Source: Moritella sp. JT01
Lineage (GTDB): Bacteria; Pseudomonadota; Gammaproteobacteria; Enterobacterales; Moritellaceae
Assembly: GCF_001574435.1 (NCBI RefSeq)
Contig: NZ_LOCN01000001.1
Coordinates: forward strand, 329,801-393,800
Reading direction: 5' to 3'
Length of the DNA stretch: 64,000 nt
In this document: one piece after another, positions 37,476 to 46,654 of the stretch
Layout: every line of letters begins with the position of its first letter
Position numbering within the stretch: position 1 is the stretch's first letter
Made by a program: the position numbers and the translations under genes
Notes under the pieces: model-generated
Told to the model about the DNA's origin: nothing
What the model saw: the letters and a program-made list of their open reading frames with translations, nothing else
Database searches by the model: none

Positions 37476-37949
37476 ATGGAAATTAAATCATATTTTTCCG
37501 AATGGGCGACTGAGATTGCTGACTTATTTCATCAATCTGTTCACGCAATAGATCCTTCGGTATATACCCCAGAACAGAAAGAAGCTTGGTCTTCGACGCC
37601 TCCTGACTATGCTAAATGGACCCTGCGATTAGACGAGAAAAGACCGTTTGTGGCTATCGTCGATGGTCTTGTCGCTGGTTTTATCGAGCTGGATGCCGAT
37701 GGTCATATTGATTGTACTTACACACACCCAAACTTTCAGGGGATGGGCGTCGCGTCTGCACTTTATGCGCATTTGCTTGCGGAAGCAAAACTCAGAAATA
37801 TCGAACGTTTATATGTTGAAGCATCACTCATTGCTAAGCCGTTCTTCGAGCATAGAGGGTTCTCTGTAATAAAGAGAAATACCTTCCTGCGAAATGGTGT
37901 TACTTTGGTTAACTTTACAATGGAAAGATATATAAGTGTATCGTTCTGA
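37476..37949 (+). CDS. GNAT-family N-acetyltransferase
   Basis: A 157-residue acetyltransferase with motif A (THPNFQGMGVASALYAHLL) and the C-terminal FFEHRGFSVIKRN strand-helix of the GNAT fold. Acetyl-CoA binding is expected; the acceptor is unknown (similar proteins include putative YafP-type acetyltransferases). AAGGA precedes the ATG. It is followed 21 bases later by an AAA ATPase, and the two may be co-transcribed. Confidence 0.83.
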   Translation: MEIKSYFSEWATEIADLFHQSVHAIDPSVYTPEQKEAWSSTPPDYAKWTLRLDEKRPFVAIVDGLVAGFIELDADGHIDCTYTHPNFQGMGVASALYAHLLAEAKLRNIERLYVEASLIAKPFFEHRGFSVIKRNTFLRNGVTLVNFTMERYISVSF

Positions 37950-37970
37950 GAATTAAACAGCCTGGATAAT

Positions 37971-38738
37971 ATGAACTTACTCGATTCAAAACACTATTTA
38001 CTCTCTGCAACGTTGAAAGAAGAGAAAATTGATGGATATGATGCCTACCCTTTATGCTTACCGGCAATCAGAGGGCTAACTGATAAGTTAATGTTTCATG
38101 ACGCGGTAACATTTATTGTTGGCGAAAATGGCACGGGTAAATCGACTTTACTTGAAGCAATAGCGGTATCTCAAGGGTTTAATCCAGAAGGGGGAACTAA
38201 AAATTTCAACTTTTCGACGAGAAGTTCTCACTCCAATCTTAGCGATTACCTCCGTATTGCTAAAGCGATTAAAAGACCAAAAACAGGTTATTTTCTTCGG
38301 GCTGAGAGTTTCTATAATGTAGCCACTGAAATCGAGCGGCTTGATAATGAACCGTCATTCGGTCCGCCAGTCATCGACTCCTATGGTGGAGTGTCGTTAC
38401 ACGAACAATCACATGGGGAATCTTTTTTCGCCCTAATGCAAAATCGATTTGGTGCAAATGGCTTATACATTTTAGACGAACCAGAGGCTGCATTATCACC
38501 TAACCGACAGATGGCCATGATTACTTTGTTACATCAACTTGTTAACCAAGGCTGCCAGTTTATTATTGCCACTCATTCGCCGATATTACTTTCTTACCCA
38601 AACTCAACGATTTATGAAATACGTGAACATGGATTAGTACAAGTTGATTATGAAGATACAGATACATATTCAGTCACCAAGCATTACTTGAATAATCATA
38701 GGTCAATGTTAGACATACTTTTAGAGGAAGAAAAATGA
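37971..38738 (+). CDS. AAA family ATPase (ABC-like, RecF/SMC-type head)
   Basis: A 255-residue P-loop ATPase with Walker A VGENGTGKSTLLEA, signature-like LHEQSHGESFFALM, Walker B GLYILDEPEAALSP and a switch histidine in IIATHSPILL. It lacks a coiled-coil insertion, unlike SMC or Rad50. This is the stand-alone COG3910-type group; its function is not established. No partner nuclease (TOPRIM or HNH) is next to it, so a defence role such as OLD or Gabija is not supported. Its stop overlaps the ATG of a truncated gene (ATGA). Confidence 0.82.
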   Translation: MNLLDSKHYLLSATLKEEKIDGYDAYPLCLPAIRGLTDKLMFHDAVTFIVGENGTGKSTLLEAIAVSQGFNPEGGTKNFNFSTRSSHSNLSDYLRIAKAIKRPKTGYFLRAESFYNVATEIERLDNEPSFGPPVIDSYGGVSLHEQSHGESFFALMQNRFGANGLYILDEPEAALSPNRQMAMITLLHQLVNQGCQFIIATHSPILLSYPNSTIYEIREHGLVQVDYEDTDTYSVTKHYLNNHRSMLDILLEEEK

Positions 38739-38815
38739 GAATATTAAACGGATCATGTTTATGTGGAAAAGTTGGTATTGAAGTACCCGATGATTTTGAT
38801 TATATGGAGGTCTAG
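38735..38815 (+). pseudogene. N-terminal stub of a GFA (Mss4-like) family gene
   Basis: ATG 38735 begins MRILNGSCLCGKVGIEVPDD, ending at TAG 38813 after 26 codons. GSCLCGKVxxEV is the N-terminal zinc-binding signature of the GFA (glutathione-dependent formaldehyde-activating) family, which normally runs to about 120-190 residues, so this is a truncated remnant. It overlaps the ATPase stop by four bases, and its last codons (ATGGAGGTC) now supply the ribosome site for the next gene. Probably the product of an internal deletion. Confidence 0.7.
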
Positions 38816-39193
38816 ATGAATATTTTAATTGAACAAGAGATCGCGCTTCATCAATATGAAGTAAGACAGAATAAAGCTGACATTATACGCCTATTACATC
38901 CTGAATTTAGAGAAGTTGGAGAGTCAGGCTCGAGTTACGATTTCCAAAGTATTAATGCCATGATGGAAGAAGAACAAGTATCAAACGGGTATATTCATTC
39001 TCAAGACTTCGAATGTATTAATTTAGAGGCATCCGTGCAAATGCTGCTATACAAATCAGCATCGGTTAATGAATTAGGAATCAAAAGCCACTTTGCGAAA
39101 CGTGTTTCTATTTGGGTATTAAATGGTGAGCAATGGCAATTGAAATATCATCAAGGTACTCCGTGCGATTCATTCTCAATTACCACATATTAA
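38816..39193 (+). CDS. DUF4440 / SnoaL-like (NTF2-fold) protein
   Basis: A 125-residue protein with the NTF2-like pattern: N-terminal helix (EIALHQYEVRQNKADIIRLLHP), FREVGESGSSYD, and a C-terminal strand WVLNGEQWQLKYHQGTP. Such proteins are small, often of unknown function. The start ATG is directly after the GFA stub, with GGAGG five bases upstream. The last ten residues may have been replaced by fusion to a thioredoxin-like remnant downstream. Confidence 0.7.
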   Translation: MNILIEQEIALHQYEVRQNKADIIRLLHPEFREVGESGSSYDFQSINAMMEEEQVSNGYIHSQDFECINLEASVQMLLYKSASVNELGIKSHFAKRVSIWVLNGEQWQLKYHQGTPCDSFSITTY

Positions 39194-39342
39194 AGTTGCA
39201 GATGGTAAGGGTAAAAGCTCGGCCGCATATTCAAAGTAAGCTATGGCCAACTTTAGTACTGCTAAAAGACGGGCTGGAGGTTACACGTCTTGTCAGACCA
39301 ACTAGTATAACTGAGGTGCGAGATTTACTGGTTATCATATAG
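39162..39342 (+). pseudogene. Frameshifted C-terminal remnant of a thioredoxin-like gene
   Basis: In one frame (from about 39162) the translation reads HSQLPHIKVADGKGKSSAAY, then stops at TAA 39237. In the next frame it continues SKLWPTLVLLKDGLEV, then TRLVRPTSITEV to TAG 39340. The two halves match, in order, the C-terminal part of a thioredoxin-fold family with a DGKG...VKLWPTL pattern and the cis-proline. The CxxC-bearing N-terminus is missing. A net two-base loss near 39230-39240 would explain the shift. Recognition is from memory of the family, not a search. Confidence 0.6.
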
Positions 39343-39343
39343 T

Positions 39344-39374
39344 AAAAACCCAGCAATCATAAGTAATTGCTGGG
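39344..39374 (-). terminator. Intrinsic terminator of ahpF
   Basis: CCCAGCAAT (39349-39357) pairs with ATTGCTGGG (39366-39374). Read leftward, five Ts follow (39344-39348), so it ends the minus-strand ahp transcript. Confidence 0.82.
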
Positions 39375-39455
39375 ATAAAACACAGATTTTGGCAGGGATG
39401 ATAAGCCTTACACGTGGGGACTAGTGTGACGTTTATCTTTTGCTATGTTTTATAT

Positions 39456-41045
39456 TTACGTGTTGTCTGCTGCAATTGGCGCTGGAGTACGAATTAAATG
39501 GTCAAATGCACTTAAACTGGCTTTTGAACCTTCACCCATGGCAATAATGATTTGCTTATAAGGCACTGTGGTTACGTCACCGGCTGCAAATACACCTGCA
39601 ACAGAGGTTTCACCTTTGGCATTCACTTCAATTTCACCACGCGGTGATAAAGCAACACCACTGCCTTTTAAGAAGTCACTGTTTGGCATCAAACCAATTT
39701 GTACAAAGATACCAGCAAGTTCGATCTGTTTTATATCACCAGTAGCACGGTCTACATAATTAAGTGCAGTCACACGCGTACCGTCACCGATAACTTCTGT
39801 GGTTTGTGCTTGTTTAATTATCTCAATATTAGCCATGCTGTTGGCTTTGTTGACGAGTACTTGATCGGCACGTAAGGTATCTGCAAACTCAAGTACAGTC
39901 ACATGTTCAACAATACCCGCTAAGTCGATAGCTGCTTCGATACCAGAGTTACCGCCACCGATCACGGCAACTTTCTTCCCTTTGAATAACGGGCCATCGC
40001 AGTGTGGGCAGTAAGCAACACCTTTGTTACGGTATTCTTGTTCGCCGTGTACGTTCATTTCTCTCCAACGTGCGCCTGTCGATAAGATCACACTGCGGCT
40101 TTTTAATATCGCGCCACTGTCGAGTTCAACATGAATATAGCCATCGGCTGTTTTTTCTGCACTGACTAAACGACTCGCTCTTTGTTCGTTCATGATATCC
40201 ACATCATATTCTTTTACGTGTTCTTCAAGTGCAGCTGCGAGTTTCGGCCCTTGGGTTTCTTTTACCGAAATAAAGTTCTCGATAGCCATTGTATCCATGA
40301 CTTGACCACCAAAACGTTCGGCTACGACACCAGTGCGAATACCTTTACGTGCTGCATAGATTGCAGCAGATGCGCCCGCTGGACCACCGCCCACAACAAG
40401 CACTTCGTACGGTTCTTTTTCATTTAATGCGATAGCTTGTTTTTTTGCTGCGCCAGTATCCACTTTTGATAATATTTCCGTTAATGAAATACGACCTTGG
40501 GTGAATATTTCACCGTTTAAGTAAACACTTGGTACTGCCATGATATTACGTTCAGCGACTTCATCTTGGAACGCAGCACCGTCAATCATGGTTGTTTTAA
40601 TATTTGGGTTAGTTGCCGCCATCATATTTAATGCTTGCACAACGTCTGGGCAATTCTGACAGCTTAATGAAATGAATATTTCAAAGTGCATCTCACCTTC
40701 AAGATTAGCCATTTGCTCAATCACTTCAGCATCTAGCTTCATCGGGTGACCACCACTGTGCAGTAGTGCCAATATCAGTGAGGTAAACTCGTGCCCCATT
40801 GGTAAACCCGCAAAACCAATCGCGGTTTGTTTGATGGGATTGACTACCTGCATAATTGGTTTACGCGGGCTTGCACTTTGATCTTCAATTACGATGACTT
40901 TGTCGCTTAATGAAGCAATGTCATGTGCTAACGTATGTAATTTTTGCGCGGTATCACTGTCATCAAGACTCAGTACAAGTTGTACTTCTGTCTTTAAATT
41001 TTCTAAATACGCCTTTAACTGGGTTTTCATATTTTGGTCTAACAT
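39456..41045 (-). CDS. ahpF: Alkyl hydroperoxide reductase subunit F
   Basis: FAD-dependent, NADH:AhpC disulfide reductase of 529 residues. The N-terminal tandem thioredoxin-fold domain has the redox centre CQNCPDV; the C-terminal thioredoxin-reductase-like part has FAD motif [10 protein letters not shown], redox pair CPHCDGP and NAD motif [10 protein letters not shown]. It recycles AhpC after peroxide reduction. The start [15 protein letters not shown] matches known AhpF proteins. It lies 220 bases after ahpC on the same strand. Confidence 0.95.
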   Translation of the reverse strand: MLDQNMKTQLKAYLENLKTEVQLVLSLDDSDTAQKLHTLAHDIASLSDKVIVIEDQSASPRKPIMQVVNPIKQTAIGFAGLPMGHEFTSLILALLHSGGHPMKLDAEVIEQMANLEGEMHFEIFISLSCQNCPDVVQALNMMAATNPNIKTTMIDGAAFQDEVAERNIMAVPSVYLNGEIFTQGRISLTEILSKVDTGAAKKQAIALNEKEPYEVLVVGGGPAGASAAIYAARKGIRTGVVAERFGGQVMDTMAIENFISVKETQGPKLAAALEEHVKEYDVDIMNEQRASRLVSAEKTADGYIHVELDSGAILKSRSVILSTGARWREMNVHGEQEYRNKGVAYCPHCDGPLFKGKKVAVIGGGNSGIEAAIDLAGIVEHVTVLEFADTLRADQVLVNKANSMANIEIIKQAQTTEVIGDGTRVTALNYVDRATGDIKQIELAGIFVQIGLMPNSDFLKGSGVALSPRGEIEVNAKGETSVAGVFAAGDVTTVPYKQIIIAMGEGSKASLSAFDHLIRTPAPIAADNT

Positions 41046-41197
41046 AGTGACACCTTTTAGATTTTGCTTATGGCTATATGAGATACGTTTATTAAAAACG
41101 CTATGAGCAATTTGGTTAATTTAAAAATCTACTTTCTTAATGAACAGTCGGCTGTGGTATTGGTACAGAGATGTTCATCGAAAATGTATTTTAAAAT

Positions 41198-41229
41198 GAC
41201 CTCAGCCACTGCTAAGCGATACTGAGGTC
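41198..41229 (-). promoter_or_regulatory. Hairpin between ahpC and ahpF
   Basis: GACCTCAG (41198-41205) and CTGAGGTC (41222-41229) form an 8-bp stem just past the ahpC stop. A short T-run follows on the minus strand. It likely works as a partial terminator, giving more AhpC than AhpF. Confidence 0.6.
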
Positions 41230-41265
41230 GTCTTATTTTTATTTATCAGTTAATCAATCTTTAAA

Positions 41266-41823
41266 TTAGATTTTACCGACTAGGTCTAGTGAAGGTGCAA
41301 GTGTTGCTTCGCCTTCTTTCCATTTAGCTGGACAAACTTCGCCTGGGTTAGCAGCTACGTATTGTGCTGCTTTAACTTTACGCATTAAGTCTTCAGCGTC
41401 ACGGCCAATACCTTCCGCAGTAATTTCCATTGCTTGGATAACACCTTGTGGGTCAACTAGGAACGTTGCACGGTCTGCAAGACCTTGACCTTCACGCATT
41501 ACACCGAAGTTGTTTGTAATGTTGCCCGCTTGGTCGCCTACCATGTAGTAGTTGATTTTGCCGATAGTGTCTGAACTGTCGTGCCATGCTTTGTGAGTGA
41601 AGTGAGTGTCAGTTGATACTGAGAAAACTTCTACGCCACGTTTTTGTAGTTCTTCGTAATGGTCTGCAACATCACCTAGTTCAGTAGGGCAAACAAACGT
41701 GAAATCAGCTGGGTAGAAGAAGAATACAGCCCATTTACCTTCAACGTCTTTTTCAGAGATTTCTACGAATTCGCCTTGTTTGAAAGCGGTTGCGTTAAAC
41801 GGTTTAATTTTAGTGTTGATCAT
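41266..41823 (-). CDS. ahpC: Alkyl hydroperoxide reductase subunit C (peroxiredoxin)
   Basis: Typical 2-Cys peroxiredoxin of 185 residues that reduces hydrogen peroxide and organic hydroperoxides. The peroxidatic cysteine is C45 in [11 protein letters not shown], and the resolving cysteine is in PGEVCPAKW. The AGGATG ribosome site precedes ATG 41823. An OxyR-type site about 90 bases upstream indicates peroxide induction. Confidence 0.96.
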   Translation of the reverse strand: MINTKIKPFNATAFKQGEFVEISEKDVEGKWAVFFFYPADFTFVCPTELGDVADHYEELQKRGVEVFSVSTDTHFTHKAWHDSSDTIGKINYYMVGDQAGNITNNFGVMREGQGLADRATFLVDPQGVIQAMEITAEGIGRDAEDLMRKVKAAQYVAANPGEVCPAKWKEGEATLAPSLDLVGKI

Positions 41824-41885
41824 GTTGTCATCCTATTAATTAGTTGATTACTCGATTGGATTCTGGTTGCGAATCCATGAGAAGG

Positions 41886-41951
41886 ATTATGGGGTAAATA
41901 GACGGATAGGTATACTTGATTGAATCTATGAAATCGATAGTTAAAATCTAT
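41886..41951 (-). promoter_or_regulatory. OxyR-type binding site and ahpC promoter
   Basis: On the plus strand CTTGATTGAATCTAT (41915-41929), seven bases, then ATAGTTAAAATCTAT (41937-41951). This fits the OxyR pattern of two ATAGnTnnnAnCTAT elements spaced by seven; the second is perfect and the first lacks the outer ATAG. A -10 (CATAAT, minus strand 41891-41886) lies downstream so that OxyR would abut the -35, as in activated promoters. Confidence 0.72.
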
Positions 41952-42047
41952 CACTGGTTTTGAACGTGATTAAGCGCCGTGGTATAGTTCTGTGATTGGT
42001 ATGATGCGCAGTGATTGTGAGCGTATTGGAAATAGAGATAATCGAGA

Positions 42048-42554
42048 ATGGATAGTGATATGAAAATAGAGCTTGCACACATGGCGCATTTAACCGCCTT
42101 CAAATCTTATGTCGATGAATGCGTAGATGATGGTATTAGCCTCTATGAGTTTATCTTCAATAATTACGCTGGCTATCTTAACAAGCGCATTGCTTATGCT
42201 CGTGGTGAGCAACTCCCGAAAGGTTGGACACCGATCATTACTTATTTCTGTATCGAGAATGGGGTTATTCTTGGTTCAATACGAGTGAGGCAGGGGACTA
42301 ATGCTTATATCGAGGACGTTATCGGTCATGTTGGATACGAAACGAGATCATCTGCTAGAGGCAAAGGTGTTGCTAAATTCATGTTAGCGAGTATTCAAAA
42401 AACAGTATTAACCGATAATGTTATTATCACTTGTGATCCTGTCAATATTGCGTCACGTAAAGTCATCGAAAGTTGTGACGGCGAATTTATTAATCAATTC
42501 TATTGTGAAGAAGAAAACCAACACGTGCTGAGATATCAATTATCTTCGGCATAA
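42048..42554 (+). CDS. GNAT-family N-acetyltransferase
   Basis: A 168-residue GNAT with motif A ETRSSARGKGVAKFMLAS and the following strand IITCDPVNIASRKVIES. The pattern is that of the YjcF/PaiA-like group of uncharacterised acetyltransferases (COG3981 type). ATG 42048 is taken; an in-frame ATG at 42060 is a fair alternative since neither has a strong ribosome site. It is divergent from ahpC, so the OxyR site could in principle affect it too. Confidence 0.8.
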   Translation: MDSDMKIELAHMAHLTAFKSYVDECVDDGISLYEFIFNNYAGYLNKRIAYARGEQLPKGWTPIITYFCIENGVILGSIRVRQGTNAYIEDVIGHVGYETRSSARGKGVAKFMLASIQKTVLTDNVIITCDPVNIASRKVIESCDGEFINQFYCEEENQHVLRYQLSSA

Positions 42555-42577
42555 TCTATTTTTAGATATAACGATGG

Positions 42578-42615
42578 CAGTTGCAGCGGCTAAATTGTAT
42601 TAGCCGCTGCAACTG
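42578..42615. terminator. Strong hairpin between convergent genes
   Basis: CAGTTGCAGCGGCTA (42578-42592) and TAGCCGCTGCAACTG (42601-42615) form a perfect 15-bp stem with an eight-base loop. T-runs are poor on both sides, but position between convergent genes suggests a shared transcription end. Confidence 0.65.
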
Positions 42616-42632
42616 TTTGGTATACCGAGCAA

Positions 42633-43262
42633 TTAAAAGTCAAATTGCAGGCCAAAACCAAACCCTGAGCTTTCTTCATACATCACACCACTTGCGACGA
42701 ACGCTAGATTTGGCAGTAGATGGGCAACGAGTTCTGCACTGTATTCAATTTCTGACTCATCACCAATCTCGATATAAGCCGCATCAATAATAAACTCTAA
42801 TTGGTGACTGAATTGCATGGCTAGACCTACAGCCGCATTAAACCCGAATTCACGGTCAAAATCATCATTAGTAACGGAAACTGAATTCGATTTAAGTTCG
42901 ACTTCTTTACCAAATTCATAAATAGCACCACTTTCAATCGTGAGGTCAATTTTAGGTAATAGCGCCAACCTTGTGCCCATGTTGAATACGGCTTGCATCG
43001 ACGTTGTTGTCATTGAATTTTGTGCATCAATAATCGTTTCTCTGCTTAAATAGTTGAAGCTTGTTCTGCTAAAGATATAAGGGCTGATTAAGTTGGATAT
43101 ATTGATCTGGTACGTTTTTAACGGGTCATTAGTATCTTCAGCTGTAATTTCTGTATAGTTTAGTTGGTAATAGCGATAGCTAACCGGAGTGTAATTATTA
43201 TTGGCAAAAGTAGCGCTAGAAAATAGCGTAGCTAATGTGAAGTACAGATATATTAGTTTCAT
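42633..43262 (-). CDS. Small outer-membrane beta-barrel protein
   Basis: A 209-residue protein with a signal peptide (cleavage near ATFA-NNN) and alternating amphipathic strands, ending in FGFGLQFDF: a terminal aromatic residue typical of outer-membrane barrels. The size fits an eight-stranded OmpA/OmpW-like barrel. No specific family is recognised. It is single and divergent from the GNAT gene at 43487. Confidence 0.68.
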   Translation of the reverse strand: MKLIYLYFTLATLFSSATFANNNYTPVSYRYYQLNYTEITAEDTNDPLKTYQINISNLISPYIFSRTSFNYLSRETIIDAQNSMTTTSMQAVFNMGTRLALLPKIDLTIESGAIYEFGKEVELKSNSVSVTNDDFDREFGFNAAVGLAMQFSHQLEFIIDAAYIEIGDESEIEYSAELVAHLLPNLAFVASGVMYEESSGFGFGLQFDF

Positions 43263-43486
43263 TTTACGTTCCTTGTTAAATGAGCTAAAAAGTCGTGAGT
43301 TAATTTTTATTGGTTATAGTGTATCGTAGTATATCGACAAATAATCTGGCTAAAGTATGAATAAATAAGGAGTTTCTGGTTATTGTAATTTAATGAAATA
43401 TTGATATTCTGGATGAACAACTCGTTAAAATAAAAGTGTGTATTCTTCTGACTACTCGCTATTTATTCATATTTAAAAGGGATTTT

Positions 43487-43933
43487 ATGAATATTAAACA
43501 AGCCTCACTTGAAGAGTTAAACGATCTCGTTAGTTTATTTGATCAATATATGGTGTTTTATAAGCAACCTTCTGCACCGCATAAGTATCGCCCGTATTTA
43601 GGTGAGCGTTTAATGAATAACGAAGCGACAGTCTTTATTGCTTATAACAAGGTAAATGAAGCAATGGGGTTTGTCCTTAACTATCATTCATTTTCGTCTG
43701 TGTCACTGGGTAAGACTATTGTATTGAATGACTTATTTGTTGCACCAGCATACCGCCAACAAGGTGTTGCTAATGAATTGATTCACCGTGTGGTGAGAGA
43801 AGCTAAACAAATTGGTGCAATCCGTGTTGGCTTGAATACCGCGAAAGATAACTTTTCAGCGCAAGCATTGTATGAAAAATTGGGATTTGTAAAAGAAACT
43901 AAATATTTTTCATATAACCTGTCTGTAAAATAG
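43487..43933 (+). CDS. GNAT-family N-acetyltransferase
   Basis: A 148-residue acetyltransferase with LNDLFVAPAYRQQGVANELI (motif A) and ALYEKLGFVKETKYFSYNL (motif B), the classic GNAT end. The ATG at 43487 has AAAAGGGA upstream; a longer frame from 43436 has no ribosome site. The substrate is unknown. Confidence 0.85.
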   Translation: MNIKQASLEELNDLVSLFDQYMVFYKQPSAPHKYRPYLGERLMNNEATVFIAYNKVNEAMGFVLNYHSFSSVSLGKTIVLNDLFVAPAYRQQGVANELIHRVVREAKQIGAIRVGLNTAKDNFSAQALYEKLGFVKETKYFSYNLSVK

Positions 43934-44099
43934 AGATAGAAAAATGCGTTAAACTAGGCTAAGCATATTTGTGGAATGCTTATAGTATATAAAATAATTT
44001 ATGTGACTAAAGCCTCGAAATGTAGAATGTTAAGTGGTTTTTTCTATATGATTCAAGTAGCTATATATGTTTGGCTTGGCGATATTTTATGGAGTACAC

Positions 44100-44738
44100 A
44101 TGCTGGCATTCTTTTTGTCTGATATAAACTTACCTTATACCATCGCGATTAGTATCGTATTTTTGTTTACTCTAATAGAAATACTTGGATTATTCATCGG
44201 ACTCAGTGTGCTGGGGATGTTTGACAAGATTTCGCCCTTTGAACTAGATGGAAATGCTGATGTATCAGTGGAAGCTGGTGGGTTAACGGCAACTTTAGAT
44301 TGGTTATGTATTAGTAAATTACCACTTCTTATTTGGTTAATTATTGTCTTCACATTATTTTCTATTTCTGGATTTATCCTTAATTTCATCGCGCTATCGA
44401 CCTTTCAATGGTCACCATCATTATTGATGACACTGCCGATAACGATCGTTATGACCGTCGTGCTAATACACTTACTTGGTTCAACACTCGCTAAAATATT
44501 CCCTCAGCGTGACTCTTCAGTTGTTTCTATTGCTAATTTTCACGGTAAGTTAGCCAAAATCACCATAGGAACAGCAACCAAAGGCAATCCTGCAGAAGCA
44601 GTACTCATCGATGATGTTAATCAAAAACATTACTTGATGGTCGAGCCTGCCTATGAACATGAAATATTTCCCCAAGGCACAGACGTTGTCGTGGTAGAAA
44701 AATTGAAGTCTAGCTGGCTCGCGATCCCATTTAACTAG
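44100..44738 (+). CDS. yqiJ: Inner-membrane protein YqiJ (OB-fold, NfeD-like)
   Basis: A 212-residue protein with membrane helices near residues 9-38, 72-98 and 104-128, and a C-terminal soluble OB-fold-like domain (GKLAKITIGTATKGNPAEAV). It resembles E. coli YqiJ in layout and motifs (NPxEAxL, HYLxxEP). YqiJ partners the flotillin YqiK encoded next, as NfeD proteins partner other SPFH proteins. ATG 44100 with GGAG five bases upstream is preferred to ATG 44067. Confidence 0.82.
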   Translation: MLAFFLSDINLPYTIAISIVFLFTLIEILGLFIGLSVLGMFDKISPFELDGNADVSVEAGGLTATLDWLCISKLPLLIWLIIVFTLFSISGFILNFIALSTFQWSPSLLMTLPITIVMTVVLIHLLGSTLAKIFPQRDSSVVSIANFHGKLAKITIGTATKGNPAEAVLIDDVNQKHYLMVEPAYEHEIFPQGTDVVVVEKLKSSWLAIPFN

Positions 44739-44791
44739 ACAGTAACTCACTAAGCCGCAACATTATTATTCATACCAAGGAAGATTATTAT

Positions 44792-46543
44792 ATGGAATTA
44801 TCAGAAAATATCACATTCATTCTAACAATAGCGGGTATTGTGTTTACCGCGTTATTGACGATAGGTTTTATCATGGCCAAATTGTATGTGCGTTCAACCA
44901 AAGAAGTGGCTTTTGTACGAACAGGGATGGGGGGAGAAAAAATTGCGAAAGATGGTGGTATGTTGGTATTACCGGTATTGCATGAAACCATTCCTGTAAG
45001 CATGAATACATTACGTATCGAGGTGGAAAAGACGCAGAAAGATGCGTTGATCACCAAAGACCGCATGCGTGTTGATGTGAAAGCCGACTTCTATTTACGT
45101 GTTTCACCGACTAAAGAAGGTATTTCAATGGCGGCGCAAACACTTGGTCTTAGAACCATGCGCGTGGAAGAATTGAAAAAGTTAATGGAGTCTAAATTTG
45201 TTGACGTATTACGTGCTGTTGCAGCAGAAATGACGATGACAGAGATGCATGAAAAACGCTCTGACTTTGTGCAAAAAGTGCAGCAAAATGTGATTAATGA
45301 TTTAGAAAAAAATGGACTGGAACTTGAATCGGTATCGTTAACAGGTTTTGATCAAACAGACCTACAATATTTTAATAAAAATAATGCCTTCGATGCTGAA
45401 GGTCGTGCGTTACTTGCACAGATTATTGAGCGTAAACGTAAAGAAACCAATGACATTGAGCAAGAGAATAGAATTCTGATTGAGCAACGTAATGTACTTG
45501 CAGAGAAACAATCATTAGAAATTGAACAAGAAAAACTGAATGCACAATTAAACCAAGAGCAAGCTATTGAAATGCGTAAAGCAGAGCAACAAGCGACGAT
45601 TGTTAAGCAGCGTGAGCAAAGAGCACAGGAAGAACGCGAAGCTGAGATCGCAAAGCAAAGAGCAATTGAAGCGGCTGAAATTGAAAAATCTAAATTCATT
45701 GAAACAGCGGAAATTGAAAAAGTAAAAGTATTAGAGCAGTCAAGAATTCAACAGCAGCGTGATATTGAAGTGGCGATGCAAGAAAAGCAAATTGCAGTTG
45801 CGGTTAAGTCTGAAGAAGAATCAGCTGCACGTGCTAAAGCGGCGGAAGCAGAGAAGAACAAAGTAGAAAAAGAAGAAGCGGTTATCACTGCACGTGAAGT
45901 TGCACAAGCAAACCGTGACAAGCAAATTGAAGTTATCGCGGCAACCAAAGAAGCCGAACGTGAAGCTGTTGGTATTACTGTTCAAGCACATGCGGCAAAA
46001 CAAGCAGCAGAAGATAATGCCGAATCAATTTTAATTGAAGCAAAAGCATCAGCAGATGCGTTAAAACTGAATGCTGAAGCAAACGAGAAAGTGTATGCCG
46101 TTGAAGCTGCAGGTAAACGTTCGCGTTACGAAGCGGATAATATTTTGAGTACTGAGCAGATAGATTTACAAAAATCATTGGCAATTTTACAAGTACTACC
46201 AGAGTTAATTGCCAATGCGGTTAAGCCATTAGAGAACATTGAAGGCATCAAGATCCTGCAAGGGTATGGTGGCAATAACGGTCACAGCGTTGCTAGTGTG
46301 GGTTCGAATGATGAGCGCTCATCTGCGCCACAAAGCCTATCTGAGCAAGTCACGACTGCAGCGCTAAACTATCGTGCGAATGCCCCCTTGATTGATAATA
46401 TGCTTAAAGAAATTGGCTTAGTTGATAAAGAAACAGGAACATTAGAAGATCTTATTACAGGAAAGCATAACCTTGTTAAGCAATCGGTTACTCAGGCTCC
46501 AACCAATGATCCGATTAATGAATCAGACAGTCATATAGGCTAA
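44792..46543 (+). CDS. yqiK: Flotillin-like SPFH protein YqiK
   Basis: A 583-residue protein: N-terminal membrane helix (residues 7-28), SPFH domain (about 35-210), then a very long coiled coil rich in E, K, A and Q (about 215-455) and a C-terminal helical tail. Flotillins organise membrane microdomains; in E. coli YqiK affects membrane fluidity and motility. AAGGAAG precedes the ATG. It forms an operon with yqiJ (53-base gap). Confidence 0.9.
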   Translation: MELSENITFILTIAGIVFTALLTIGFIMAKLYVRSTKEVAFVRTGMGGEKIAKDGGMLVLPVLHETIPVSMNTLRIEVEKTQKDALITKDRMRVDVKADFYLRVSPTKEGISMAAQTLGLRTMRVEELKKLMESKFVDVLRAVAAEMTMTEMHEKRSDFVQKVQQNVINDLEKNGLELESVSLTGFDQTDLQYFNKNNAFDAEGRALLAQIIERKRKETNDIEQENRILIEQRNVLAEKQSLEIEQEKLNAQLNQEQAIEMRKAEQQATIVKQREQRAQEEREAEIAKQRAIEAAEIEKSKFIETAEIEKVKVLEQSRIQQQRDIEVAMQEKQIAVAVKSEEESAARAKAAEAEKNKVEKEEAVITAREVAQANRDKQIEVIAATKEAEREAVGITVQAHAAKQAAEDNAESILIEAKASADALKLNAEANEKVYAVEAAGKRSRYEADNILSTEQIDLQKSLAILQVLPELIANAVKPLENIEGIKILQGYGGNNGHSVASVGSNDERSSAPQSLSEQVTTAALNYRANAPLIDNMLKEIGLVDKETGTLEDLITGKHNLVKQSVTQAPTNDPINESDSHIG

Positions 46544-46578
46544 GTGAATCACGATCTTTAAGATTGACGTCGTATTTC

Positions 46579-46609
46579 CCCCTTGTCTGTTTATGTTACA
46601 GGCAAGGGG
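46579..46609. terminator. GC-rich hairpin between yqiK and the PLP enzyme
   Basis: CCCCTTGTCTGT (46579-46590) pairs with ACAGGCAAGGGG (46598-46609), one G-U pair, seven-base loop. No T-run on either side. It lies between convergent genes and may be a shared end. Confidence 0.55.
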
Positions 46610-46654
46610 CCCATCCAATCCACTGGGACCTTTAAACGTTGTTGTGTTAAGTAC

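Noticed and set aside
37971-38738. OLD/Gabija-type antiphage ATPase
   Set aside because: No TOPRIM domain in the protein and no UvrD-like or nuclease partner beside it.
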